Shown: positions 14,176 through 22,492, counted from the stretch's first letter. The stretch is DNA of 33,398 nucleotides from a bacterium (GCA_017470815.1 JAFUXT010000022.1:1-33398); one strand, 5' to 3'. A program made the numbers and translations. The notes: a model not told the origin generated them from the sequence alone.

Positions 14176-16569
14176 TTATGCATTGAAAGTTTTGAATGAA
14201 GATTCAACATTTTTGGAAATAACTTTTTTAACTGCATCCATTTCGGTTTGTATTGCATTTTCTTCAGTATCTAATTGTTTCAATTTTAATTCCAAATTTT
14301 TGTCCTGTTGTTGAATTATTTTTATTTTTGAATTTATTTCTTGAATTTTTTGGTCATAGATTGCTTTGTCATAATTATATTGATTCATTGCATTGTTATA
14401 TGCATCTTCATCTGTTGAAGTTGTAGTTTTTAATTTATATGTTCTTGTCCCGAGAGATTCTTCGACATATTCATCCCAAGTTCTGTATGACGGAGCCGCA
14501 TTTTTATAGTTGTCGAGTGCTTGGTTGTATGCATCAGTATCAGGAACAGTTGTATTTTCTTCATCTTCCCACTCTTTATATTCAGGTGCTCCGTTTAGCC
14601 AGGCATCATGAGCATTATTAAACGCATCAACATCCGGGACTGTTATTGTTTCTTCATCATACCATTCTTGGTATGCAGGGATTCCGTTTTCCCAGGTCTG
14701 ATGTGCAAGAGTATATGCATCAACATCCGGAACTGTTTCACTTTCATTCCATTCTTTTAATGTTGTATTTTTTACCCATTCTTCGTGGTCTTTTTCATAT
14801 TCTTCTTCTTTAAATATTGTGAAATTTTGCATATCATTCTGGAATGCAACAACTGCAGGGACTAAATCTGCATCAATATCCGCACCAAGTTCGGACAAGT
14901 GATCGCAGAGATAGAAAAGGTCTATCGCCTTTTGACGTAATGTTTTTTTAGCAATATCACCATTTTCGTCGATATAGTAGTTACTCATTAATTTTTGCTT
15001 TAATGTTCCGCCGCCATTTTTAATATAATAGTCACTCAAAAGTTTATCTGATTCAGGCGAACTTGCATTTGCGGTTTTATCACCTGCCATAATAGTTACT
15101 TTTTGAGTTTCTCCTGTAGGAGTGTAACCGTTTTTTAATGCATTTGAAATTTCAAGCATCTCTGCTGTATGGTTATAAGAATTTATATTACTATTATTAA
15201 TGTCTGTGGCTAAAATACTGATAGTATATCCAGGAATAGATGTTTGAATACCTGATTTTGGATATGCACTTGATTTTGCTACGGTTTTAGATCCCTGAGA
15301 AGTTTCTACTTCTAAATCTATCATGTGTGCTAATACGTGTTTGTAGCATCCGCTTCTGTTAGAATAACTGGTATCCAAAACGTGGTCATAGCACCCATTA
15401 CCGCCAGCTGTTGCTGCAGTAAATATGCTTGACAATTTGGTATCAGTTACGTATTTTTTGTAATCGTCTTTATCAGGTTCCGGATGAGTTAATATATATT
15501 CATCAATCTCTGATTGATTATTTTTAGGTATAGTATTTGTTTTGGTATAATCTTCTTGTTTTGGTTCCAAATGGGTTAAAAGATATTCGTCAATCGCATC
15601 TTGATTATTTCTTGGGATATAATTAGTTTCCTGTTTATTGAAATCTTCTTGTTTTGGTTCGGCGTTATTTGCCCAATAAGCATCTATTGCAGACTGATTA
15701 TTTCTTGGAATATAATTTGTTATTACTTTTGTATAATCCTGTTGTTTAGGGAACGGAGTATTCCTGTAATATTCTTCAATTTCATCCAAATTATTGTGAG
15801 GAATTGCTTTTGTGCCTATTCCGTCATCAATAGTAATTGCAACAAATCTGCCTGATGCATCTTTTTCAATAAATGCGGATTTGTTCAACACTTCCTGAGT
15901 TTTTGTCGTTGTACCTAATGAAAAGCAAGGGATGGAGCCTAAATTTTTGTGGTTATATTTTTGGGATTGTGTTAATTCGCTTTCTGCATATAAGTATGGT
16001 TCATATTGTCCTGTTGTAGTATTTTGAATATATCTGATATAAAAATTGCCGTTATCACCAGTTTTTTCTTGAGCCATACTTAATAAATAGGATTCATTTT
16101 TGAGTAAATCAACTTGTTGTGATGCGCTCAATGAATTGTAGTATTCATCGTTATCACTTGCAGCAGGAGCAGTACCGGCTTTTCTTAATGTTTGACTGCC
16201 TATGGAAAACTTTGTAGGATTTTTGGGGTTGTCTGTTTCTACCATACTTGAAGAAGCAGGAACAATAGCATAATCATCATTCCAAGATTGAAGATAATTA
16301 ACAATATATTTACTTTTGTTATTTTTATCAGGATACAAAGAAGTGAGAGTATTATTAACAGCGCCGTCTTCAAAAGTATAAGAGATTTTTGTATAATCAT
16401 CAATTGACGGAGGAATAGGAACAGCCAAATTTGTCAACTCACTGTAATAGTTGGCAGATTCATTTGACAATGTGGTTCTTTGCTGGTTTATTTGCTGACC
16501 ATGAAACTCCACATTGTTTTTTCTCGCCGTAAGGCTCAAAAATCTTGCTTGTGATGCTGACATTCCCAT
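14176..16569 (-). CDS. Large lineage-specific protein with helical ends and two internal repeat blocks
   Basis: The 797-residue protein begins M-G-M-S-A-S-Q-A-R-F-L-S-L-T-A-R, a start that I associate with a group of large proteins in Gastranaerophilales. It has no signal peptide or membrane helix. Helical, Gln/Asn-rich N-terminal residues (1-45) and a C-terminal coiled coil (about 730-797, ending A-V-K-K-V-I-S-K-N-V-E-S-S-F-K) recall the paired terminal helices of flagellar filament and hook-type proteins, but I cannot name one. Block one (about 256-375) has four copies of a 30-residue I-P-R-N-N-Q-x-A-I-D-x-Y unit ending E-P-K-Q-E-D-Y. Block two (about 600-730) has four copies of V-P-D-V-D-A-Y plus W-x-x-G-x-P-x-Y-x-E-W. 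Between them G-C-Y-D-H-V-L and G-C-Y-K-H-V-L form a Cys/His pair. A terminator shared with the SLH gene lies just downstream. Confidence 0.82.
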   Translation of the reverse strand: MGMSASQARFLSLTARKNNVEFHGQQINQQRTTLSNESANYYSELTNLAVPIPPSIDDYTKISYTFEDGAVNNTLTSLYPDKNNKSKYIVNYLQSWNDDYAIVPASSSMVETDNPKNPTKFSIGSQTLRKAGTAPAASDNDEYYNSLSASQQVDLLKNESYLLSMAQEKTGDNGNFYIRYIQNTTTGQYEPYLYAESELTQSQKYNHKNLGSIPCFSLGTTTKTQEVLNKSAFIEKDASGRFVAITIDDGIGTKAIPHNNLDEIEEYYRNTPFPKQQDYTKVITNYIPRNNQSAIDAYWANNAEPKQEDFNKQETNYIPRNNQDAIDEYLLTHLEPKQEDYTKTNTIPKNNQSEIDEYILTHPEPDKDDYKKYVTDTKLSSIFTAATAGGNGCYDHVLDTSYSNRSGCYKHVLAHMIDLEVETSQGSKTVAKSSAYPKSGIQTSIPGYTISILATDINNSNINSYNHTAEMLEISNALKNGYTPTGETQKVTIMAGDKTANASSPESDKLLSDYYIKNGGGTLKQKLMSNYYIDENGDIAKKTLRQKAIDLFYLCDHLSELGADIDADLVPAVVAFQNDMQNFTIFKEEEYEKDHEEWVKNTTLKEWNESETVPDVDAYTLAHQTWENGIPAYQEWYDEETITVPDVDAFNNAHDAWLNGAPEYKEWEDEENTTVPDTDAYNQALDNYKNAAPSYRTWDEYVEESLGTRTYKLKTTTSTDEDAYNNAMNQYNYDKAIYDQKIQEINSKIKIIQQQDKNLELKLKQLDTEENAIQTEMDAVKKVISKNVESSFKTFNA

Positions 16570-16747
16570 TGTACTGCTTTCCTATTTATGTATATATCGG
16601 CAAAATAATATATTTACTTAAATAAAAAAACATTCTTCAGAACTTTATATCAGGGAAATGCACGCCATAAAAGGCTTTTACATTGTAACAATTTGTAAAT
16701 ATTTTTTTTAAAAAAAAACTGTTTATATTTATCGAATGGCAATATCC

Positions 16748-17413
16748 TTATTCAAAATCAAGTAAAATTTTAGAAGAAGATTTTAATAAATCAAAAGACC
16801 ATTTTGCAATAATAAAACCGCCGACAACTCCAATTGCAGGATCTAACAGAGTTAATCCAAAATATTTGCCCAAAAGCAATGCCCCGATTGCAAGAACTGA
16901 TGTCATTGCATCCGCTAATATATGCAAATATGCCGCTTTGTAGTTTAAATTTTCTTCGTGTTCTTCATGTTGATGTTCACTGTGTCCACAATGACAGTGT
17001 GCATGATTATGGTTATGCAGGGGATTTTCACCACCCATAATAAACACGCATAACAAATTTACGATTAAACCTAAAATTGCAACCAAAATCGCATCACTAA
17101 ACCCTATTGATAAGGGATTAAAGAATCTCTCAACAGATTCCCAAATGATACCAAGTGAAGTAAAGCCCAATAGAATAGCACTTGTATAACCGCCCAAAGC
17201 ATTGAGTTTTGTAGTTTTATCTTCGTATTTTGCCGCAATTAAACAGACAATAAGAGTTATAGTAAATGCAAGAACATGTGTTCCCATATGAAAACCGTCA
17301 GCCGTCAATGCCATTGAATTACTTGTGATTCCGTAATAAATTTCCGCTACCATCATAAGCACTGTCACAATGATTACGGCAATTGTACGCTTTCTTAAAA
17401 TTTTGTTATCCAT
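16748..17413 (-). CDS. Cation diffusion facilitator (DmeF-like), without C-terminal cytoplasmic domain
   Basis: The protein has six hydrophobic helices. The family signatures are S-M-A-L-T-A-D-G-F-H-M-G-T-H in TM2 and L-H-I-L-A-D-A-M-T-S in TM5 (HxxxD metal site). Between TM4 and TM5 lies a histidine-rich loop (H-N-H-N-H-A-H-C-H-C-G-H). The TM2 form H-M-G-T-H is that of DmeF, a Co/Ni exporter, rather than the H-x3-D of zinc exporters. At 221 residues it stops right after TM6 (K-I-L-L-D-F-E), whereas DmeF-type proteins are usually about 300 with a cytoplasmic metal-sensing domain. The stop is clean, with AT-rich non-coding DNA after it. This is either a natural minimal exporter or an old truncation. 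No metal regulator gene is adjacent. Confidence 0.88.
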   Translation of the reverse strand: MDNKILRKRTIAVIIVTVLMMVAEIYYGITSNSMALTADGFHMGTHVLAFTITLIVCLIAAKYEDKTTKLNALGGYTSAILLGFTSLGIIWESVERFFNPLSIGFSDAILVAILGLIVNLLCVFIMGGENPLHNHNHAHCHCGHSEHQHEEHEENLNYKAAYLHILADAMTSVLAIGALLLGKYFGLTLLDPAIGVVGGFIIAKWSFDLLKSSSKILLDFE

Positions 17414-17610
17414 AATTCCGTTTCCTTTGCCTCAATGTTAAACCCTGACAACTTTTTAGTCAAGTAAGATAAATAATAATTGAAAAATATCGTAAATATT
17501 TCAGGTAATTATATACGATTTTACAGTTAAATATTTGTCGTTTTGACACATATCAAGCAATTATTTACATAAAAAATATTATGCGAATATCTCGCTAAGC
17601 TATTCTTAAT

Positions 17611-18125
17611 ATGTTCATTTCTTTCTCTTTTATTGCGAGTAAAAGAGAAAGAAACAGAACCAAAGAAAGAGAAAAACGCAAAGGTACAATACCGCCTTTG
17701 GCGGCATAAGACTGCTAACGCAGTGATATGTGTTTTTGTCCTGACGGACAAAAATCTCTTAGCGCGCCTAAGGACAACGGCGCGCATTTAACCCCTCACC
17801 CCACCCCTCTCCCCTTGGGAGAGGGAGCAGTTCTTGAAATTTTAATTTCATAGAAACGCGGGTGAGGGTTTCTATCCGACCTTTACGCAGTGAGCAATCA
17901 TTGTTTGCGACACGAAAACAAGGCGGGATTTGTCTGAACGATAGTGAGTTATCCCGCCTGTATGTGGAGCAAAGCCCGAACAGATTTTACTCCACCTAAC
18001 CTCTCCCTTTGGGGATGAACAATGCGAGGGCGTACAAATGATTAGCGAACGGAGTGCAGGTCGTGGTTTTGAGGCACTTTTGCCACCAAAAGTGCCCCTG
18101 TCCGGAGGACCCTGCGGAGCAATAT
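17611..18125. repeat. GC-richer mosaic of hairpins in an 877-base gene-free stretch; dispersed repeat copy 1
   Basis: The stretch 17414-18290 holds no credible gene. Bases 17414-17610 are plain AT-rich. From 17611 come hairpins in series. The first has a 15-bp stem at 17618-17632/17640-17654. A second, ccgcc/ggcgg, lies near 17692-17704. Then tttttgtcc/ggacaaaaa is at 17733-17741/17746-17754 and gcgcgcc/ggcgcgc at about 17762-17785. Next come ccctctcc/ggagaggg at 17805-17825, an aggcggga/tcccgcct pair (about 17921-17960), and ggcactttt/aaaagtgcc near 18072-18095. Bases 17611-17785 match the element at 33151-33340, and 17750-17785 recur there in perfect reverse complement over 36 bases. An open frame at 17527-17787 on the minus strand is an artefact of the repeat. 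Confidence 0.85.
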
Positions 18126-18189
18126 TTTTATATACCGATAATATTTTTTATGTATAAAACATGTAACTGATTGCTTGACATGTGCAAAA

Positions 18190-18219
18190 ATGACATGAGT
18201 TTGTTGTATTATTTATAAT
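18190..18219 (+). promoter_or_regulatory. Possible promoter of the Lrp-aminotransferase operon
   Basis: ATGACA at 18190-18195 and a perfect TATAAT at 18214-18219 with an 18-base spacer. gacatg occurs twice just upstream (18177-18182, 18192-18197), which might be part of a regulator site. Transcription would begin near 18226, inside the short attcac repeat. Confidence 0.5.
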
Positions 18220-18238
18220 TTTGTATTGAACAATTCAC

Positions 18239-18253
18239 TATTCACGATTCACT
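18239..18253 (-). repeat. Left copy of a 15-bp inverted microrepeat flanking the Lrp-aminotransferase pair
   Basis: The sequence tattcacgattcact is the exact reverse complement of agtgaatcgtgaata at 19939-19953. Both are part of longer runs built from attcac/gtgaat words, and related words recur at 20008-20026. The two copies bracket exactly the two-gene operon. Confidence 0.7.
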
Positions 18254-18290
18254 TATTTATGCTACAATAACAACAAATAAGGAGTATCAA

Positions 18291-18773
18291 ATGAGAGAAC
18301 AGTTGCTTGCGTTAATTGAAAAAAACAGCAGAATCGGGATTAGTGAACTTGCAGTTTTGTTAGGCAAAGAAGAAATTGAAGTTGCAAACGAAATTAAAAA
18401 ACTTGAGGAAGAAAGAGTAATTTGCGGGTATCATACGCTGATTGACTGGGAAAAAACATCTATTGAAAAAGTTTCTGCAATAATTGAAGTCAGGGTAACA
18501 CTTCAAAGAGGTCAGGGTTTTGACAAAATCGCTCAAAGAATTTATAACTACCCTGAAGTAAAATCCGTTTACTTAATTTCAGGCGGATTTGATTTGATGG
18601 TAACACTGGAAGAAAAATCTTTAAAGGAAATTGCGGCTTTCGTTTCAGATAAACTCTCGACATTAGACAATGTTTTGAGTACGGGAACACATTTTGTACT
18701 CAAAAAATACAAAGACCATGGCACTATTTTAGACGAAGTAAAAGAAGATGTAAGAGAGGTTGTTACTCCGTGA
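18291..18773 (+). CDS. Lrp/AsnC-family transcriptional regulator
   Basis: The 160-residue protein has an N-terminal helix-turn-helix (residues 1-55; I-S-E-L-A-V-L-L-G-K-E-E-I-E-V-A-N-E-I-K). A C-terminal RAM/AsnC ligand domain follows, with Y-N-Y-P-E-V-K-S-V-Y-L-I-S-G-G-F-D-L-M-V as the effector-binding loop. The family senses amino acids and forms dimers or octamers. The TGA stop overlaps the GTG start of the aminotransferase gene, so it very probably controls, or is controlled with, that enzyme. Ribosome site AAGGAG precedes the ATG. Confidence 0.93.
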   Translation: MREQLLALIEKNSRIGISELAVLLGKEEIEVANEIKKLEEERVICGYHTLIDWEKTSIEKVSAIIEVRVTLQRGQGFDKIAQRIYNYPEVKSVYLISGGFDLMVTLEEKSLKEIAAFVSDKLSTLDNVLSTGTHFVLKKYKDHGTILDEVKEDVREVVTP

Positions 18774-19936
18774 GAGAATTTTTATCAGACAAAGTTCAAA
18801 ATATCAAACCATCAGGGATAAGAAAATTTTTTGACATAGTAAGCGAAATGAAAGATGCAATTTCGCTTGGTGTCGGTGAACCTGATTTTGAAACGCCATG
18901 GCACATTAGAGATGAAGGAATTTATGCTTTTGAAAAAGGTCGGACTTTTTATACTTCAAATTCAGGCTTGTTACCTTTAAGACAGGAAATTTCAAATTAT
19001 ATCAAGCGAACTCAAACGGTAACTTATAATCCTCAAAATGAAATACTTGTCACTGTCGGAGGTTCAGAAGCCATTGATATAGGTTTAAGAGCGCTGATAA
19101 ATGATGGGGACGAGGTTATTATTCCTCAGCCATCTTATGTTTCTTATGCTCCTTGCTCATATCTTGCCGGCGGAAAAAATGTTTTTATTAATTTACAAGC
19201 GGGAAATGAATTTCGTTTGACTCCGCAGGAACTTGAAAATGCAATTACCGACAAAACAAAGGTTTTGGTTTTGCCTTATCCTAATAATCCGACAGGTGCA
19301 ATCATGGAGAGAAAAAATCTTGAAGAAGTTGCACAGGTTATTAAAAAGCACGATATTTTTGTGATTTCAGATGAAATTTATTCCGAATTAACTTATAAAG
19401 GAACGCATGTTTCAATCGTAAGTCTTGACGGAATGAAAGAGCGTACGCTTCTTATAAACGGATTTTCTAAAAGTTATGCAATGACAGGGTGGCGTTTGGG
19501 TTATTGCTGCGGCCCTGATTGGCTTATTAAGCAAATGACAAAAATTCATCAGTATGCAATTATGTGCGCCCCGACAATTAGTCAATATGCTGCAGTTGAG
19601 GCTCTCAAAAACGGCGATGATGATGTCAAAATGATGCGTGAATCTTATAATCAGCGCAGAAGATTTTTGATGGATGCGTTTAAAAAAATGAGATTGGAAT
19701 GTTTTGAGCCTTACGGTGCTTTTTATGTATTCCCTTGCATAAAAGAATTTGGGATGACAAGCGAAGAATTTGCAACAAAATTTTTACAGGAAGAAAAAGT
19801 TGCCGCAGTTCCGGGGACTGCATTTGGCGACAGCGGAGAAGGATATTTGAGAATATCTTATGCTTATTCGTTAGAGAAACTCAAAATTGCAATGGAAAGA
19901 CTTGAAAGGTTTGTTAATAAATTGCGTCAATCTTGA
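18770..19936 (+). CDS. PLP-dependent aminotransferase, class I/II
   Basis: Fold-type I aminotransferase of 388 residues. Visible motifs are G-V-G-E-P-D-F (substrate-binding start), P-Y-P-N-N-P-T-G (Asn binding PLP), S-D-E-I-Y near 208 and N-G-F-S-K-S-Y-A-M-T-G-W-R-L-G-Y, whose Lys234 forms the Schiff base with PLP. R-I-S-Y-A lies near the C-terminus and supplies the carboxylate-binding Arg. The start is GTG at 18770, overlapping the regulator stop by 4 bases, so translation is coupled. The substrate cannot be read from the sequence. Aspartate, alanine or aromatic aminotransferases of this subgroup are often paired with Lrp/AsnC genes. Confidence 0.94.
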   Translation: MREFLSDKVQNIKPSGIRKFFDIVSEMKDAISLGVGEPDFETPWHIRDEGIYAFEKGRTFYTSNSGLLPLRQEISNYIKRTQTVTYNPQNEILVTVGGSEAIDIGLRALINDGDEVIIPQPSYVSYAPCSYLAGGKNVFINLQAGNEFRLTPQELENAITDKTKVLVLPYPNNPTGAIMERKNLEEVAQVIKKHDIFVISDEIYSELTYKGTHVSIVSLDGMKERTLLINGFSKSYAMTGWRLGYCCGPDWLIKQMTKIHQYAIMCAPTISQYAAVEALKNGDDDVKMMRESYNQRRRFLMDAFKKMRLECFEPYGAFYVFPCIKEFGMTSEEFATKFLQEEKVAAVPGTAFGDSGEGYLRISYAYSLEKLKIAMERLERFVNKLRQS

Positions 19937-19938
19937 AT

Positions 19939-19953
19939 AGTGAATCGTGAATA
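19939..19953 (+). repeat. Right copy of the 15-bp inverted microrepeat
   Basis: agtgaatcgtgaata begins 3 bases after the aminotransferase stop and is the exact inverse of 18239-18253. A 7-bp hairpin (aaccttt/aaaggtt, 19954-19975) follows but lacks a T-run, so it is a poor terminator. Confidence 0.7.
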
Positions 19954-20030
19954 AACCTTTACTGGTTTAAAGGTTGAAAAATGTGCGACAGCCCCGAAAA
20001 CGACCATTCGCAATTCACAATTCACATTAT

Positions 20031-20840
20031 TTAGCCTACAAGTATCAGGCTGAGCCAAATAAACAGTATGCCCGACATAATTCCGACAATTGATAAGTGC
20101 CAATTCCCGTATTCTTTTGCAAGCGGCAGCAGTGTATCAAACGAAATGTATGTCATAATTCCCGCAACCCCTGCCATCAAAATACCTACCAAAACCTGCG
20201 GTAAGAATAACCCGAAAATTAACATTCCGACTAATGCGCCAATAGGTTCTGTTATACCTGATAGTGCAGCATAAAGCATTGCATAGCGCTTTTTACCGGT
20301 TGCATGGTATATAGGAAGTGCAACCGCAATTCCTTCAGGAATATTATGTATCGCAATCGCAAGCGCAACAGAAACCCCTAAAGTAATATTTTGCGTTGTG
20401 GTTAAAAATGTCGCTAAGCCTTCAGGAAAATTGTGAACACAAATAGCAACGGCAGTCATAATACCAGCCCTTTGGAGTTTATAATGCTTGAACCCGTCAT
20501 TTTCTTCAGGTGCATCAGGGTTTAAAAGTTCTTTTGTATCAACATGGTCAGGCAAAAAATAATCTATTGCGATAGAAATTAAAAGCCCACCTATAAAACC
20601 TGCAAATACAAGCCACTCAAAACTATGAGGGAAATTCCCCTTTAAAAGTTCTTTTGCTCCCGGCAAAATGTCCATAAAAGATATAAAAATCATTACACCG
20701 GCGCTAAATCCCAAGCCCAGAGATAAAGTCTTCAGGTTATTTTTTTGGGTTATAAAAGCCACAATCCCGCCAATTGCGGTAGTTAAACCCGCAAGCATAG
20801 TAAGACTGAAAGCCACTGCAAAATTGTTCGGTATAATCAT
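20031..20840 (-). CDS. zupT: ZIP-family divalent metal transporter (ZupT-like)
   Basis: ZIP transporters import zinc and other divalent metals. The paired signature motifs are present: H-N-F-P-E-G-L-A in TM4 and H-N-I-P-E-G-I-A in TM5, forming the metal path. About eight hydrophobic helices are visible, with a cytoplasmic loop carrying D-H-V-D and E-E-N-D-G-F-K-H-Y. I chose the ATG at 20840 (M-I-I-P-N-N-F-A). AAAGG lies 10 bases upstream of it, and the 269-residue length and N-terminus then agree with ZupT. The in-frame ATG at 20873 would add 11 polar residues covering that ribosome site. It is a single gene, convergent with the aminotransferase. Confidence 0.93.
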   Translation of the reverse strand: MIIPNNFAVAFSLTMLAGLTTAIGGIVAFITQKNNLKTLSLGLGFSAGVMIFISFMDILPGAKELLKGNFPHSFEWLVFAGFIGGLLISIAIDYFLPDHVDTKELLNPDAPEENDGFKHYKLQRAGIMTAVAICVHNFPEGLATFLTTTQNITLGVSVALAIAIHNIPEGIAVALPIYHATGKKRYAMLYAALSGITEPIGALVGMLIFGLFLPQVLVGILMAGVAGIMTYISFDTLLPLAKEYGNWHLSIVGIMSGILFIWLSLILVG

Positions 20841-21170
20841 TAGTGTAAATCCTTTGTGAGTTAATTTTATCATAAAAATATTTTTTAACTATAATATTCA
20901 ACTTACAGATTGATTGTAAAATATAAAAAATGCCATGACTCTCGCATGGTGCATGTATTTTGGGCATATTCAGACGATAAAATATTAAGGAATGTTAAGC
21001 GTGGTCTATATTTGAGCAAATGGCTGAAACCATGTCGCTGACATGATTTCGGGGGAATTTAATATTCTTAAAACACTTATTTAATAAATATCTTGGACAA
21101 CATGAAAAAAAATTGTAAAATAAAAATATGCTCATTATTTGAGTGTCTTTCTTGTAGAGGTAATGATTGA
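20841..21170. other. Divergent intergenic region with one small hairpin
   Basis: No credible gene in these 330 bases; short open frames on the minus strand extend from zupT and lack start support. A 6-bp hairpin catgtc-gct-gacatg lies at 21031-21045 within a GC-richer patch (about 20990-21055). A cATGactctcgCATg pair lies near 20933-20949. I recognise no riboswitch or tRNA. It must hold the promoters of zupT and yggS. Confidence 0.5.
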
Positions 21171-21833
21171 ATGTTTGAGACAGTTAGGGATAATCTTTTA
21201 CGGATACGGGAAGAAATTGAACCTTGTAAACCAAAAATAATTGCGGTAACGAAGTATTACGGACAAGAAGCGATAGTCAGTGCTTATAAAGCGGGTATTC
21301 GCGATTTTGGGGAATCAAGAGCGGTTGAGGCTTGCGAAAAAATAAGTTCTCTGCCAATGGAAATAAAACAAAATTCAACATTTCATTTTATAGGTCATTT
21401 GCAGACAAACAAAGTGAAATTGGTTATAAAAACTTTTGATTATATTCATTCTGTTGATTCGCTAAAACTTGCACAATGTATTTCGCAACACGCAAAAGAG
21501 GTTGGCAAAACCCAAAAGATTTTGCTTCAGGTTAATAATGCAAATGAAGAACAAAAATTCGGGTTTTCAAAAAATACTCTGTTTGAAGTATTCCAACAAA
21601 TGCAAAAGTTGGATAACATAAAAATAGTCGGGGTTATGAATATGGCTCCGCTGGGGGAGGATGAATCTGAACTAAACAGATTATTCTCGGAAATCAGACA
21701 AATAAAAGACGAGTTGAACACAAGGTTTGGCTGTGATTTGAAAGAAATTTCAATGGGGATGAGTCAGGATTACAAAATTGCAGCATTACAGGGCTCAACA
21801 ATGTTAAGGATAGGCAGAAAGTTATTTACATAA
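21171..21833 (+). CDS. yggS: YggS/PLPHP pyridoxal-phosphate homeostasis protein
   Basis: Single-domain fold-type III PLP-binding protein of 220 residues that buffers vitamin B6 and affects amino-acid metabolism; it has no known catalytic activity. The PLP lysine is K28 in I-I-A-V-T-K-Y-Y. Further signatures are F-G-E-S-R (a variant of the common F-G-E-N), F-H-F-I-G-H-L-Q-T-N-K, K-F-G-F, G-V-M-N-M-A-P and S-M-G-M-S-Q-D-Y, then R-I-G-R at the end. An AGAGG ribosome site lies upstream. sepF follows after 19 bases, a pairing known from Cyanobacteria and Firmicutes cell-division clusters. Confidence 0.95.
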   Translation: MFETVRDNLLRIREEIEPCKPKIIAVTKYYGQEAIVSAYKAGIRDFGESRAVEACEKISSLPMEIKQNSTFHFIGHLQTNKVKLVIKTFDYIHSVDSLKLAQCISQHAKEVGKTQKILLQVNNANEEQKFGFSKNTLFEVFQQMQKLDNIKIVGVMNMAPLGEDESELNRLFSEIRQIKDELNTRFGCDLKEISMGMSQDYKIAALQGSTMLRIGRKLFT

Positions 21834-21852
21834 TTATACGGAGGAAGATAAA

Positions 21853-22347
21853 GTGGCAATTGTAGAGAGTTTGAGAAAAGTAGTAGATTTCGTTAAGGGT
21901 GGTTTTGTTGATGATGATCCGTTTGATGAAATAATGGATGAAGAAGGCGGAGAATATGTTGAACCGGGTTCAAATGCCGTAAGAGCAATTAATTATGAAC
22001 CTGTAACAGAGCCAATCAGAGAATCAAAAGTTGTTCGTGACCCGAGATTTAACCATGGCGGAAATGAAATTGTGGTTATTGAACCTCACTCTTTTGATGA
22101 TGTTGCCTCTATCGTAGATAAATTAAAAGACAGAAAAATTGTTATGCTTGACATGCATCTTTTGGATAATCACCAATCACAAAGAACAATTGATTATATT
22201 TGTGGAGCATCTCAGGCATTAGGCGGTCAGCCAAAGAGAGTCGGGGACAGAGTATTTGTATTTGCTCCTAATAATGTCACTTTATCAGCAGATACTCCGA
22301 CTGCTCAAAATAAGTATGATACTGCTTGGAGAACAAATCTTCAGTAG
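21853..22347 (+). CDS. sepF: Cell division protein SepF
   Basis: SepF binds the FtsZ C-terminus and the membrane, bundling FtsZ filaments at the septum. The 164-residue protein has an N-terminal amphipathic helix (I-V-E-S-L-R-K-V-V-D-F-V-K-G-G-F) as membrane anchor and an acidic linker. The conserved core contains I-V-V-I-E-P-H-S-F-D-D and R-T-I-D-Y-I-C-G-A-S-Q-A-L-G-G, with G-D-R-V-F-V-F-A-P near the end. The start is GTG with GGAGGA about 9 bases upstream. A terminator follows at 22384. Confidence 0.95.
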   Translation: MAIVESLRKVVDFVKGGFVDDDPFDEIMDEEGGEYVEPGSNAVRAINYEPVTEPIRESKVVRDPRFNHGGNEIVVIEPHSFDDVASIVDKLKDRKIVMLDMHLLDNHQSQRTIDYICGASQALGGQPKRVGDRVFVFAPNNVTLSADTPTAQNKYDTAWRTNLQ

Positions 22348-22383
22348 TAATCTTGGTATGAGAAGAGATAGTTTGTAAATTTG

Positions 22384-22411
22384 GGCATCTTGAAAAAGAT
22401 GCCTTTTTTTT
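22384..22411 (+). terminator. Intrinsic terminator of yggS-sepF
   Basis: A perfect 8-bp stem, ggcatctt/aagatgcc, closed by a GAAA tetraloop (22392-22395) and followed by eight T. Confidence 0.92.
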
Positions 22412-22454
22412 ATTCTTATAAATACATCTTTTATAGGATTTTTTTCTTATTTAA

Positions 22455-22483
22455 TTGCAAATTATTAGTGTAATTTATATGAT
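22455..22483 (+). promoter_or_regulatory. Likely promoter of the RSH gene, giving a leaderless or near-leaderless transcript
   Basis: TTGCAA at 22455-22460 and TATGAT at 22478-22483 with a 17-base spacer. A start about 7 bases after the -10 falls at 22490, only 3 bases before the ATG at 22493. No Shine-Dalgarno sequence is present upstream, which agrees with leaderless translation. Confidence 0.5.
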
Positions 22484-22492
22484 TAATCTGCT

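Noticed and set aside
14176..16569. Flagellar hook or flagellin gene
   Set aside because: Only the helical ends are reminiscent; no flagellin, FlgE or FlgK motif is visible and no flagellar genes are nearby.
17527..17787. 86-residue minus-strand open frame
   Set aside because: It lies on the dispersed hairpin repeat and its translation just mirrors the repeat; the second copy at 33151 does not keep it as a gene.
17414..18290. Riboswitch or tRNA cluster
   Set aside because: No cloverleaf and no aptamer core that I recognise; the hairpins are better explained by the dispersed repeat.
20841..20873. Upstream ATG adding 11 residues to the ZupT-like protein
   Set aside because: The added residues are polar and cover the ribosome site AAAGG that fits the start at 20840.
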